Source: an uncultured Lachnospiraceae bacterium (GTDB lineage: Bacteria; Bacillota; Clostridia; Lachnospirales; Lachnospiraceae). Taken from it: 12,242 nucleotides of DNA. The stretch lies in NCBI GenBank assembly GCA_937965795.1, contig CALCMD010000109.1:1-12242 (forward strand). The letters are read 5' to 3'. Each line of letters starts with the position of its first letter. Positions within the stretch are counted from its first letter, which is position 1. Under the pieces are notes generated by a model. It did no database searches. It saw nothing but the letters and a program-made list of their open reading frames with translations, and was not told the origin of the DNA. This document shows positions 6,463-12,242 of this stretch, piece by piece. The position numbers and the translations under genes are program-made.

Positions 6463-6503
6463 ATAGTTGGAGCGATGGAGAAGTAACAGGAAAGGAGAAA
6501 GAG

Positions 6504-7391
6504 ATGATAGAAGTCATGTTCGGGGAAAGTGAAGCCGGTTCGATGAAATGTGCGAAGAGCCGGAAAGCAGTCATAAGCGGGGAGGATGGGCCGACAGCCG
6601 TTTTTGGGAATGCGGATTTGCTGCCTCCGAGGGAAGCATGGATACCCATTCCGGGACATGCAGGTGAAGTGATTTGCCTTGCCTATATGCTGGATGTGGG
6701 GGATATTCACGAGAGTTTTGACAGTGAATACCGTCAGGAACTGATTTTGTCGATGTATTTGCAGAGCGGGTGGGATCATTCACAGGAATTCCGGGAGGAG
6801 CTGACGGAGGGAATCCGAAGAAATATCCGTGAATACAGACGGTTGATGGATTTTATACAAAAAGGGGAAGCGGTACGCATCTGGTACAGCCGGACGCCAT
6901 ATTCGCTCTGCGGCCTGTACTGGCTGTGCAGCCAGATGAACGGGATGGAACATGAGGTGTATGTTGTGGAAATGCCCGCATATACAGAACGTTCAGACGG
7001 CGTCATTGTTACCCATCATAGTTGGGGGAATGTAGAAGCAGAAAGATTCAGTTCCTTCTTAAAGTATCAGAGACGGCTGTCCGGGAATGAGCGGAGAATG
7101 TTTGGCTCGAAATGGACAGAGCTGGCAGAAGATAACAGTCCGCTGCGTGCAGTAGTAAATGGGGAGCTGATCGGGGTTCCGGAGAATTTCTATGATTTTC
7201 TGATTTTAAGGGAGATTACGGGGACTCCGGTAAAAGAAGCCAGGCTGATCGGGGATATTCTGGGGAAATATCCGCTCCAGGTAGGGGACTGGTGGTATGC
7301 GTCCCGGATAGAGCAGATGATAAAAGATGGAAAAATCCGGGTGCTACGGGATTCAGAGCAGAAATATACACGGATGATTTGCAGAGGATGA
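6504..7391 (+). CDS. DUF1835 and DUF3658 domain protein
   Basis: The 295-residue cytoplasmic protein begins with MIEVMFGESEAGSMK, the hallmark of the DUF1835 family, whose N-terminal domain (about 1-155) includes VRIWYSRTPYSLCGLYWLC (124-142). The C-terminal part (about 180-290), with LRAVVNGELIGVPENFYD (214-231) and DWWYASRIEQMIKDGKIRV (262-280), matches the partner DUF3658 region. AAAGGAG lies 6 bases before the ATG, so the start is secure. There is no signal peptide or membrane segment. Function of this two-domain family is unknown, and the neighbours do not reveal it. It appears to be transcribed alone: a divergent nuclease gene lies upstream and a strong terminator downstream. Confidence 0.88.
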   Translation: MIEVMFGESEAGSMKCAKSRKAVISGEDGPTAVFGNADLLPPREAWIPIPGHAGEVICLAYMLDVGDIHESFDSEYRQELILSMYLQSGWDHSQEFREELTEGIRRNIREYRRLMDFIQKGEAVRIWYSRTPYSLCGLYWLCSQMNGMEHEVYVVEMPAYTERSDGVIVTHHSWGNVEAERFSSFLKYQRRLSGNERRMFGSKWTELAEDNSPLRAVVNGELIGVPENFYDFLILREITGTPVKEARLIGDILGKYPLQVGDWWYASRIEQMIKDGKIRVLRDSEQKYTRMICRG

Positions 7392-7453
7392 ACAGGGGCA
7401 GCACAGGCAAGCAGGTTTTAAAGCACGAATCGTAGAAGGAATTCTGGTTAAAA

Positions 7454-7498
7454 AAAGAACCATTGTATAGGAAACAAAATCCTGTACAGTGGTTCTTT
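7454..7498. terminator. Long hairpin terminator, shared by convergent genes
   Basis: Positions 7454-7472 pair with 7480-7498 over 19 base pairs, two of them G-U when read as plus-strand RNA, around the loop AACAAAA. As minus-strand RNA the two positions become A-C mismatches, but the stem is then followed by a run of seven U, a classical terminator tail. It thus ends both the DUF1835 transcript and the convergent XRE transcript. Confidence 0.85.
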
Positions 7499-7502
7499 CT
7501 GT

Positions 7503-7838
7503 TTATCTATCGGAATGCAGGTTTTTCTGCATAGAACGAAGCAAATCTAGAACAATCTGAAGTTCGCAAAGAGAACATTTGGAGAGAATGTTTTCAATCT
7601 CTGTAATTTTGTACTGAATGGAAAGGTCAGGCTGGAAAATAACATTATCGAGGGACATGTGAAGAATCTGGGCAATACGAAACAGAACCTCGACAGATGG
7701 CTTGCGGTGCTCACTTTCAATATGCTTTAAATGTGTCGGGGTAATCCCCACCATTTCGGCCAGCGCTTCCTGAGAAATGCTATTTTCAATTCTGGCCTGC
7801 CGAATGGCGTTGCCTAAAATACCTTTTTCAAATGACAT
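7503..7838 (-). CDS. XRE-family transcriptional regulator
   Basis: The frame is open from 7865, but AAGGAG (7848-7853) lies nine bases before the internal ATG at 7836-7838, while no ribosome site precedes the first ATG. The supported product therefore has 111 residues. A Cro/CI-type helix-turn-helix occupies about residues 9-63 (AIRQARIENSISQEALAEMV, then GITPTHLKHIESEHRKPS with the recognition helix, then LFRIAQILHMSLDNVIF). The short C-terminal part (about 70-111, with two cysteines in SKCSLCELQIV) is helical and may mediate dimerisation. It stands head to head with the large secreted lectin/hydrolase gene, and repeats over that gene's promoter make it the prime suspect for its control. This is inference from position. 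Confidence 0.9.
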   Translation of the reverse strand: MSFEKGILGNAIRQARIENSISQEALAEMVGITPTHLKHIESEHRKPSVEVLFRIAQILHMSLDNVIFQPDLSIQYKITEIENILSKCSLCELQIVLDLLRSMQKNLHSDR

Positions 7839-7847
7839 ATCTATCAG

Positions 7848-7853
7848 CTCCTT
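7848..7853 (-). promoter_or_regulatory. Ribosome site deciding the XRE start
   Basis: AAGGAG on the minus strand precedes ATG 7838 by nine bases and falls inside codons 5-6 of the longer reading frame, so the longer start is unlikely. Confidence 0.7.
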
Positions 7854-7882
7854 TTTAGTTAGCATACAGATAAAAAATGTTC

Positions 7883-7911
7883 TTGAAAATTAGCTTAAAG
7901 AGACTTACAAT
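7883..7911 (+). promoter_or_regulatory. Promoter for the large secreted protein gene
   Basis: TTGAAA (7883-7888), a 17-base spacer and TACAAT (7906-7911) make a good vegetative promoter. Transcription would start near 7918, giving a short leader of about 36 bases that contains the ribosome site. Confidence 0.7.
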
Positions 7912-7925
7912 ATCTCTAAAAGAGA
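7899..7925. promoter_or_regulatory. AGAGA/TCTCT operator-like repeats on the -10 box
   Basis: AGAGA (7899-7903), TCTCT (7913-7917) and AGAGA (7921-7925) form two overlapping inverted repeats, with 9 and 3 bases between arms, that bracket the -10 element and the predicted start point. A protein bound here would block RNA polymerase. The divergent XRE regulator is the obvious candidate. The arms are short, so chance cannot be excluded. Confidence 0.4.
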
Positions 7926-7941
7926 ATCTATGGAATATAAC

Positions 7942-7947
7942 GGGAGG
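7942..7947 (+). promoter_or_regulatory. Ribosome site deciding the start of the large gene
   Basis: GGGAGG lies six bases before ATG 7954. An in-frame ATG at 7930 has no ribosome site and would add eight polar residues in front of a clean signal peptide. Confidence 0.75.
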
Positions 7948-7953
7948 AAAAAG

Positions 7954-10900
7954 ATGAGTAAGTTAAAAAAAATTTTGTTTATGTTGGCATTTATAGGTTT
8001 GACAGCCGGGGCGTTGAAAATTCAGGTTTGTGCAATAAGTCAGGCCAGTGTAGAAAATCAACTGACCAATTATATCAATCAGTTTAACGGTAAAACTGCG
8101 AATGCAAATCAATGGTATATGGGAACACAGTGCAAAGGTTTCGCTAACTGGATTTTTAAAAATATTTTTGGTGTTTACATTGGGGGCTATCCTGAGTCGG
8201 CAAATTATAAGATTACAAATCCACAGGCAGAAACGATAGGAGTGATTGAACCTGGAAATCTTACAGAAAGTACTGCAAAAGAATTATTGCAGAAGGGGAA
8301 ACCGGGAGATTATATTCAAGTTCAAAGAAGTATTGCCAAAAGTGGGGGGAAATGTGGCCCTCATTCTATGATTCTTGTTGGTGTTAAAGCGGATGGCGTT
8401 CAGGTTTTTGATTGTAACAGTGATGGGAAAAATACAGTAAAGACATATTTATATACATGGAGCAAATTTGATTATGATAATAGAGCCATGTCTTTGTATC
8501 ATGCGAATGGATATGAAATATCTGCTGAACCTGCTCCGGTGATTCCAACGGGAGAACAGACGATTTCGGACGGAAAATATTATATTGCTTCTGCTGATAA
8601 TGAGAGATATTGTATTAGCATACAGGGAGGTTCCAGAGAAGATGGTGCAAATGCTTTAATGTATCAGAATGAACAGCATGAAAGTCAAATATTCGATGTG
8701 ACCTATTTGGGGAATGGAGCGTATAGAATTTCGTCAATGTTGAGCGGACGTTCTCTGGATGTAGATGCTTCCGACACAAGTCCGGGAACGAATGTAGCCC
8801 AATTCTCTAGTCATGATGGATATAACCAGCAATGGATAATAAAAGAATCCGGTGATGGCAGGACGTATTATGTGATTTCGAAATGTAACGGATTATATTT
8901 GGATGTTGAAGGGGGAAATATTTGCAATGATGCAAACGTGGATGTTTATACCGGTCATGGCGGCGGGAATGAAAAATGGAGGTTCCTTCCATATTATAAT
9001 AGTGAGGCACGAACAATTCCGGATGGGAAATATATAATAGCGTCTGGTCTGGATAATTCATATTGTATAGACATAGAAGGTTCCAGTGAAGAAGAGGCAA
9101 ATGCGATTCTGTATAAAAATGAGCAGCATGAAAACCAGTATTTTGATGTGACATATTTGGAAGATGGCTCTTATATGATTCAGGCTTCCCATAGCAAGAA
9201 AGTGCTGGATGTTTATGATAATGGCATTTATAAAGGAACGACGGTGAAACAATATAGATATGAAGGGGGAGAGAACCAGAAATGGTTTATTCGCAACGTT
9301 GGAAATGGGAATTTTTATATTGTATCAAAATTGAATAATATGTATTTGGATGTATCTGGCAGCGTAGCAAATAACAATGTTGATATAATTACCTGGGCCG
9401 GGCATGGGAAGATGGGACAGCAATGGAAATTCATCCCGGTAAATACTCCGGATTTAACGGTAGATACTTCCGGAAGCCAAGTGGTGTTTAACTGGAAAAA
9501 CGTAGAATGGGCAGATAATTACACTGTGCATATTAAGGATTCGAATGAAAATGATTACAGTCAGCGGAACTTAAAATCGAACACATGTGGTGTAGACCTG
9601 CCAGAGGGAACTTATACGGCTTATGTCGATGGTAGTAATTCCTATTTTTATAAAAAAGGAAATGAAGTGACTTTCTACTGGAATCCCAGGATAGATATAG
9701 CTGGCTGTGAAATTATGGTAGGGGCAGCATATTATGCCTATGACGCCTCCCCCCAAACCCCGTCCGTTACCGTGAAAAATGGAACCACAACCCTGGTTGA
9801 AGGAACAGATTACACGATCACTTATTCAAACAATACCAACGCCGGAACCGCCACGGCTACGATCACTGGAACAGGCAGTTACACCGGGACGATCAGCCGG
9901 AACTTTACCATAAACAAGGCAAACCAAACGATAAACGCAAGTATTTCCGCATCTACCATTCAGGAGGGGGCGACCGCACAGGTCACAGCAGGAGGAGAAG
10001 GGACGAAAACTTATACCAGCAGTAATCCTTCGGTCGCCACAGTCGATGCATCCGGTCTTGTGACCGGAAGGACGGCAGGGACTGCCGTAATTACCGTGAC
10101 GGCAGCGGAAACCAGTAATTATTTTTCGGCAACCGCTACGGTGTCTGTGACGGTGACACATGCTTATGGAAGCGGCACGGTTACCACGGAAGCGACCTGT
10201 ACGCAAGACGGTGTCCGTACCTATACCTGTAGCGGATGCGGGAAAACATATACAGAAGCCATACGTGCAAAGGGGCACAGCTACGCAGAGAGTGTGACAG
10301 GGGCGACCTGCACGGAGCGGGGCTATACGACCCACACCTGTTCCGCCTGTGGGGATAGCTACCGGAATCTTTATGTCGATGCGCTGGGGCATCAGTTCGA
10401 TCAGGGAGTTGTGACAAAAGCTCCTACGGGTGACACGGACGGAATCAGAACTTATACCTGTTCCAGATGCCGCATCACCAGAGAAGAGACCATTCCGGCA
10501 ACGGGGCATACCTACGATAACGGTACCGTGACGAAAGAGGCGACCTGTACGGAAGCAGGAATCCGGACATACCGTTGTTCAGATTGCGGAAGGACGTATA
10601 CCGAGGAAATCCCGTCACTGGGACATCGGTATGAAACTGCCGTGACAGCGCCTTCCTGTACGAAAAAGGGTTATACGACCCATACCTGTGCGGTCTGTGG
10701 GGATAGTTATAAAGACAGCTATACGGACGCAGCCGGCCACAGCTATAACGATGGAGAGGTGGCAGAGGAAGCGGCCTGTACGGAGGAAGGGTTAAAAATC
10801 TATACCTGTGTAAATTGCCGGAACCAGTATACAGAGCTGATTCCAGCGTCCGGGCACCAGTACGAGGAAAGGGTGACAGCGCCTTCCTGTACGAAAAAAG

Positions 10901-12018
10901 GATACACAACTCATACTTGTACAGTTTGCAGATATAGTTACAAAGATGACTATACGAATGCCCTGGGGCACAGCTATGATGAAAGGGAAATCGTGGAAGA
11001 GCCGACCTGCACGGAAGAAGGGTTGCAGAGGTATACCTGTCTCCGATGCCAGAATCAGTACACAGAAACCATTGCGGCGGCAGGGCATCAGTATGTGAGC
11101 ATTGTGACAGAACCAGGCTGCACAGAAAAAGGTTATACGACCCATACCTGCACGGCCTGTGGAGAGAGCTATCAGGACAGTTACGTAAATGCGACAGGCC
11201 ATGACTATGATGAAGGGGAGGTAGTGGAAGAGCCGACCTGTACGGAAGAAGGATTACAGAGGTATACCTGTCTCCGATGCCGGAACCAGTATACGGAAAC
11301 CATTGCGGCGGCAGGACACCGATGGGACAATGGGGAGATCATCACAGCCGCCACAGCATCCTCCACAGGCAGAAAGATGTACATTTGTGGAGAATGCGGG
11401 GAAAAGAAAATAGAAACGATTCCGGCATTATCGGATGAAAAGGAGCAGAAACCGTCTAATCCTGAAACCAATACACCTCCGCAGGAGAACCAGACAGAAC
11501 GCCATCTGACAGCAGGAGAGACGGTATCGGTGGGAAGTTCCTGCTACCGGGTAACAGCGAGTGGAAAGACCGTGGAATATGCAGGCTGCCTTATGGATGG
11601 AATTACTTTTATCGGGATTCCGAAGAAAGTGGTTCTGCATGGCGTTACGTATCCGGTGACAGGGATTGCGGACAGAGCCTTTGCGAAGAATCAAAAGCTT
11701 ATGACGGTATTGATTCCGGAGGGCGTCAGAGTCATCGGAGACGCCGCATTTGAAAACTGCAAATCACTGAAAAAAGTCACGATTCCATCCAGCGTGGAAA
11801 AGATTGGGAAACGGGCGTTTTATGGATGCAGGAGGCTGGCAAATCTCACAATAAAAACGAAAAAGCTTACGAAAAAGAAAGTAGGAGAAAAAGCCTTTAC
11901 AAAAGCGGGCAGCGCCAGCTATAAAAAGCTGAAGGTGAAAGTACCAAAAGTGAAACGGAAAGCCTATCAAGGGTTGCTGAAAAAGAAGGGATTGTCACCG
12001 AAAGCCAAAATGAAGTGA
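7954..12018 (+). CDS. Secreted modular lectin/cysteine hydrolase protein
   Basis: Residues are counted from ATG 7954 (1354 in all). A signal peptide (1-27, MSKLKKILFMLAFIGLTAGA.. ending VCA) directs export. Residues about 30-188 form a papain-like, CHAP/NlpC-type hydrolase candidate: C60 in QCKGFANWIF, H137 in CGPHSMILVGV and D153/N155 in VFDCNSDG would be the catalytic set. Two ricin-type beta-trefoils follow (about 201-346 and 355-495) with QxW-like motifs NQQW, NEKW, NQKW and GQQW, expected to bind glycans. Next are an FN3-like sandwich (499-576), an MBG/YDG-like module (582-656, with YDASPQTPSVTV), a BIG2 domain (657-735, SSNPSVATVDASGLVTG), eleven CxxC/GH units (737-1159), a proline-rich linker, and a BspA-type leucine-rich region (about 1237-1319) with a lysine-rich tail. 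There is no LPXTG sortase motif. It probably acts at or outside the cell surface on peptidoglycan or host/microbial glycoprotein; the substrate is unknown. Confidence 0.85.
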   Translation: MSKLKKILFMLAFIGLTAGALKIQVCAISQASVENQLTNYINQFNGKTANANQWYMGTQCKGFANWIFKNIFGVYIGGYPESANYKITNPQAETIGVIEPGNLTESTAKELLQKGKPGDYIQVQRSIAKSGGKCGPHSMILVGVKADGVQVFDCNSDGKNTVKTYLYTWSKFDYDNRAMSLYHANGYEISAEPAPVIPTGEQTISDGKYYIASADNERYCISIQGGSREDGANALMYQNEQHESQIFDVTYLGNGAYRISSMLSGRSLDVDASDTSPGTNVAQFSSHDGYNQQWIIKESGDGRTYYVISKCNGLYLDVEGGNICNDANVDVYTGHGGGNEKWRFLPYYNSEARTIPDGKYIIASGLDNSYCIDIEGSSEEEANAILYKNEQHENQYFDVTYLEDGSYMIQASHSKKVLDVYDNGIYKGTTVKQYRYEGGENQKWFIRNVGNGNFYIVSKLNNMYLDVSGSVANNNVDIITWAGHGKMGQQWKFIPVNTPDLTVDTSGSQVVFNWKNVEWADNYTVHIKDSNENDYSQRNLKSNTCGVDLPEGTYTAYVDGSNSYFYKKGNEVTFYWNPRIDIAGCEIMVGAAYYAYDASPQTPSVTVKNGTTTLVEGTDYTITYSNNTNAGTATATITGTGSYTGTISRNFTINKANQTINASISASTIQEGATAQVTAGGEGTKTYTSSNPSVATVDASGLVTGRTAGTAVITVTAAETSNYFSATATVSVTVTHAYGSGTVTTEATCTQDGVRTYTCSGCGKTYTEAIRAKGHSYAESVTGATCTERGYTTHTCSACGDSYRNLYVDALGHQFDQGVVTKAPTGDTDGIRTYTCSRCRITREETIPATGHTYDNGTVTKEATCTEAGIRTYRCSDCGRTYTEEIPSLGHRYETAVTAPSCTKKGYTTHTCAVCGDSYKDSYTDAAGHSYNDGEVAEEAACTEEGLKIYTCVNCRNQYTELIPASGHQYEERVTAPSCTKKGYTTHTCTVCRYSYKDDYTNALGHSYDEREIVEEPTCTEEGLQRYTCLRCQNQYTETIAAAGHQYVSIVTEPGCTEKGYTTHTCTACGESYQDSYVNATGHDYDEGEVVEEPTCTEEGLQRYTCLRCRNQYTETIAAAGHRWDNGEIITAATASSTGRKMYICGECGEKKIETIPALSDEKEQKPSNPETNTPPQENQTERHLTAGETVSVGSSCYRVTASGKTVEYAGCLMDGITFIGIPKKVVLHGVTYPVTGIADRAFAKNQKLMTVLIPEGVRVIGDAAFENCKSLKKVTIPSSVEKIGKRAFYGCRRLANLTIKTKKLTKKKVGEKAFTKAGSASYKKLKVKVPKVKRKAYQGLLKKKGLSPKAKMK
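8554..9438 (+). repeat. Tandem duplication of a ricin-type trefoil
   Basis: Within the large gene, the segment encoding residues 201-346 is followed by a second copy encoding 355-495, offset by 152 codons (456 bases). Matching stretches include DGKYYIAS against DGKYIIAS, QNEQHESQIFDVTYL against KNEQHENQYFDVTYL, and the SLDV/VLDV ends. The DNA has diverged, so the duplication is not recent. Confidence 0.75.
10162..11430 (+). repeat. Eleven tandem CxxC/GH units of about 38-39 codons
   Basis: Units start at 10162, 10279, 10393, 10510, 10627, 10741, 10858, 10972, 11089, 11203 and 11320. Type B units (39 codons) read roughly YxxGxVxxEATCTEEG..YTCxxC..YTExIPAxGH. Type A units (38 codons) read YxxxVTxPxCTxKGYTTHTCxxCGxSYxDxYxxAxGH. 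The order is B A B B A B A B A B B, the last B lacking the final GH. Most units keep three cysteines and one histidine, a possible zinc site. Units 3 and 11 have lost the first cysteine. Units 8 and 10 are nearly identical in DNA, indicating recent duplication of an A+B pair (77 codons). Confidence 0.9.
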
Positions 12019-12042
12019 TAAGTCAAATAGAAAATCTTATAC

Positions 12043-12080
12043 GGAAACCCGTCCTTGTCGGCACACAGGGGCGGGTTTCC
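12043..12080 (+). terminator. Probable terminator of the large secreted protein gene
   Basis: GGAAACCCG (12043-12051) pairs with CGGGTTTCC (12072-12080), and G-U and C-G pairs extend the stem inward by three or four. It begins 25 bases after the stop codon. The following sequence (TGTCATAT) lacks a proper T-run, so termination may be weak. Confidence 0.55.
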
Positions 12081-12167
12081 TGTCATATGCGTGGATCGTC
12101 GGGTTTACAGGCTTGCTTTTGAAAAGGGATTCAGTTAAAATGATGTTGGAGTCAAAAGATGCCATAC

Positions 12168-12236
12168 GGATTGCTCCGCACTTCGTGCTTTCACAATCCT
12201 GCCCTGAATTCGGATACCGTGAGGCTTACGCCTCAC
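12168..12236. repeat. Two adjacent small intergenic palindromes
   Basis: GGATTG (12168-12173) pairs with CAATCC (12194-12199) around an inner GCAC/GTGC stem. Twenty bases on, GTGAGGC and GCCTCAC form a perfect 7-bp stem with loop TTAC. Such GC-rich nested palindromes between genes are typical of dispersed REP-like repeats. A family assignment needs the rest of the genome. Confidence 0.5.
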
Positions 12237-12242
12237 TTATAT

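Larger units (their letters stand above)
6067..6503. other. AT-rich divergent intergenic region, 437 bases
   Basis: No gene is visible here. The stretch contains a strong minus-strand promoter for the nuclease gene, a weaker plus-strand candidate for the DUF1835 gene, and four small inverted repeats: GACAGAG/CTCTGTC (6155-6180), TATTTGAA/TTCAAATA (6201-6221), AAATGT/ACATTT (6305-6322) and an imperfect one around 6438-6462. Bases 6280-6430 are otherwise A-rich and featureless. Confidence 0.55.
12019..12242. other. Right-end intergenic region with hairpins
   Basis: No gene is visible. It contains the terminator-like hairpin at 12043-12080 and two palindromes near the window edge, the first GGATTG...CAATCC (12168-12199) with an inner GCAC-TTC-GTGC stem, the second GTGAGGC-TTAC-GCCTCAC (12219-12236). 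Confidence 0.55.

Noticed and set aside
9826..10509. Minus-strand reading frame of 227 codons opposite the Ig/repeat region
   Set aside because: Its cysteine- and glycine-rich sequence simply mirrors the repeat-encoding strand; no ribosome site or promoter.
10162..11430. CRISPR-like array
   Set aside because: The repeats are coding, about 115 bases long and diverged, with no spacers; they are protein repeats.
11431..12018. Sortase anchor or choline-binding tail at the C terminus of the large protein
   Set aside because: There is no LPXTG-like motif, hydrophobic segment or aromatic cell-wall-binding repeat; the end is a leucine-rich region with a lysine-rich tail.

Overview
The window looks like a chromosomal segment of a gut Clostridia member, most likely a Lachnospiraceae. 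The reasons are the AGGAGG-type ribosome sites before nearly every gene, a moderate GC content, and the particular gene families present: an AIM24-family protein, a DUF1835/DUF3658 protein, an Rpn-like PD-(D/E)XK protein with a GxxEGxxEG tail, and a secreted protein with CxxC/GH repeats and BspA-type leucine-rich repeats. This taxonomic call is inference from family content and style; no rRNA or other marker gene is present.

Layout from left to right. Positions 1-338 hold no gene but contain a long imperfect palindrome (48-228). A sugar O-acetyltransferase gene follows on the minus strand (339-923). Its promoter stands back to back with the promoter of a two-component system on the plus strand: an OmpR-type response regulator (1259-1969) overlapped by a large multi-spanning histidine kinase (1932-4163, best start TTG). 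Next comes an AIM24-family gene (4294-5046) with its own candidate promoter and a TGTGA-N6-TCACA palindrome in its leader. It converges, over a shared terminator hairpin, on a minus-strand Rpn-like nuclease gene (5092-6066). A 437-base AT-rich region with several small inverted repeats separates that gene from the divergent DUF1835/DUF3658 gene (6504-7391).

A strong hairpin terminator (7454-7498) lies between the DUF1835 gene and a convergent XRE-type regulator (7503-7838, minus). The regulator is divergent from, and 115 bases away from, the dominant gene of the window: a secreted protein of about 1354 residues (7954-12018). This protein has a signal peptide, a papain-like cysteine hydrolase domain, two ricin-type beta-trefoils, Ig/FN3-like modules, eleven tandem CxxC/GH units alternating between two subtypes, and a C-terminal leucine-rich region. 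A terminator-like hairpin and small palindromes fill the right end.

The most distinctive parts are (a) the XRE regulator plus mosaic secreted lectin/hydrolase pair, with AGAGA/TCTCT repeats over the promoter, (b) the alternating zinc-ribbon-like repeat array, with a composition step inside the gene near 9740, and (c) the 181-base palindromic element at the left end. I see no CRISPR array, tRNA, rRNA, insertion sequence or integrase. No function is proven for any candidate regulatory site; each is a sequence pattern only.
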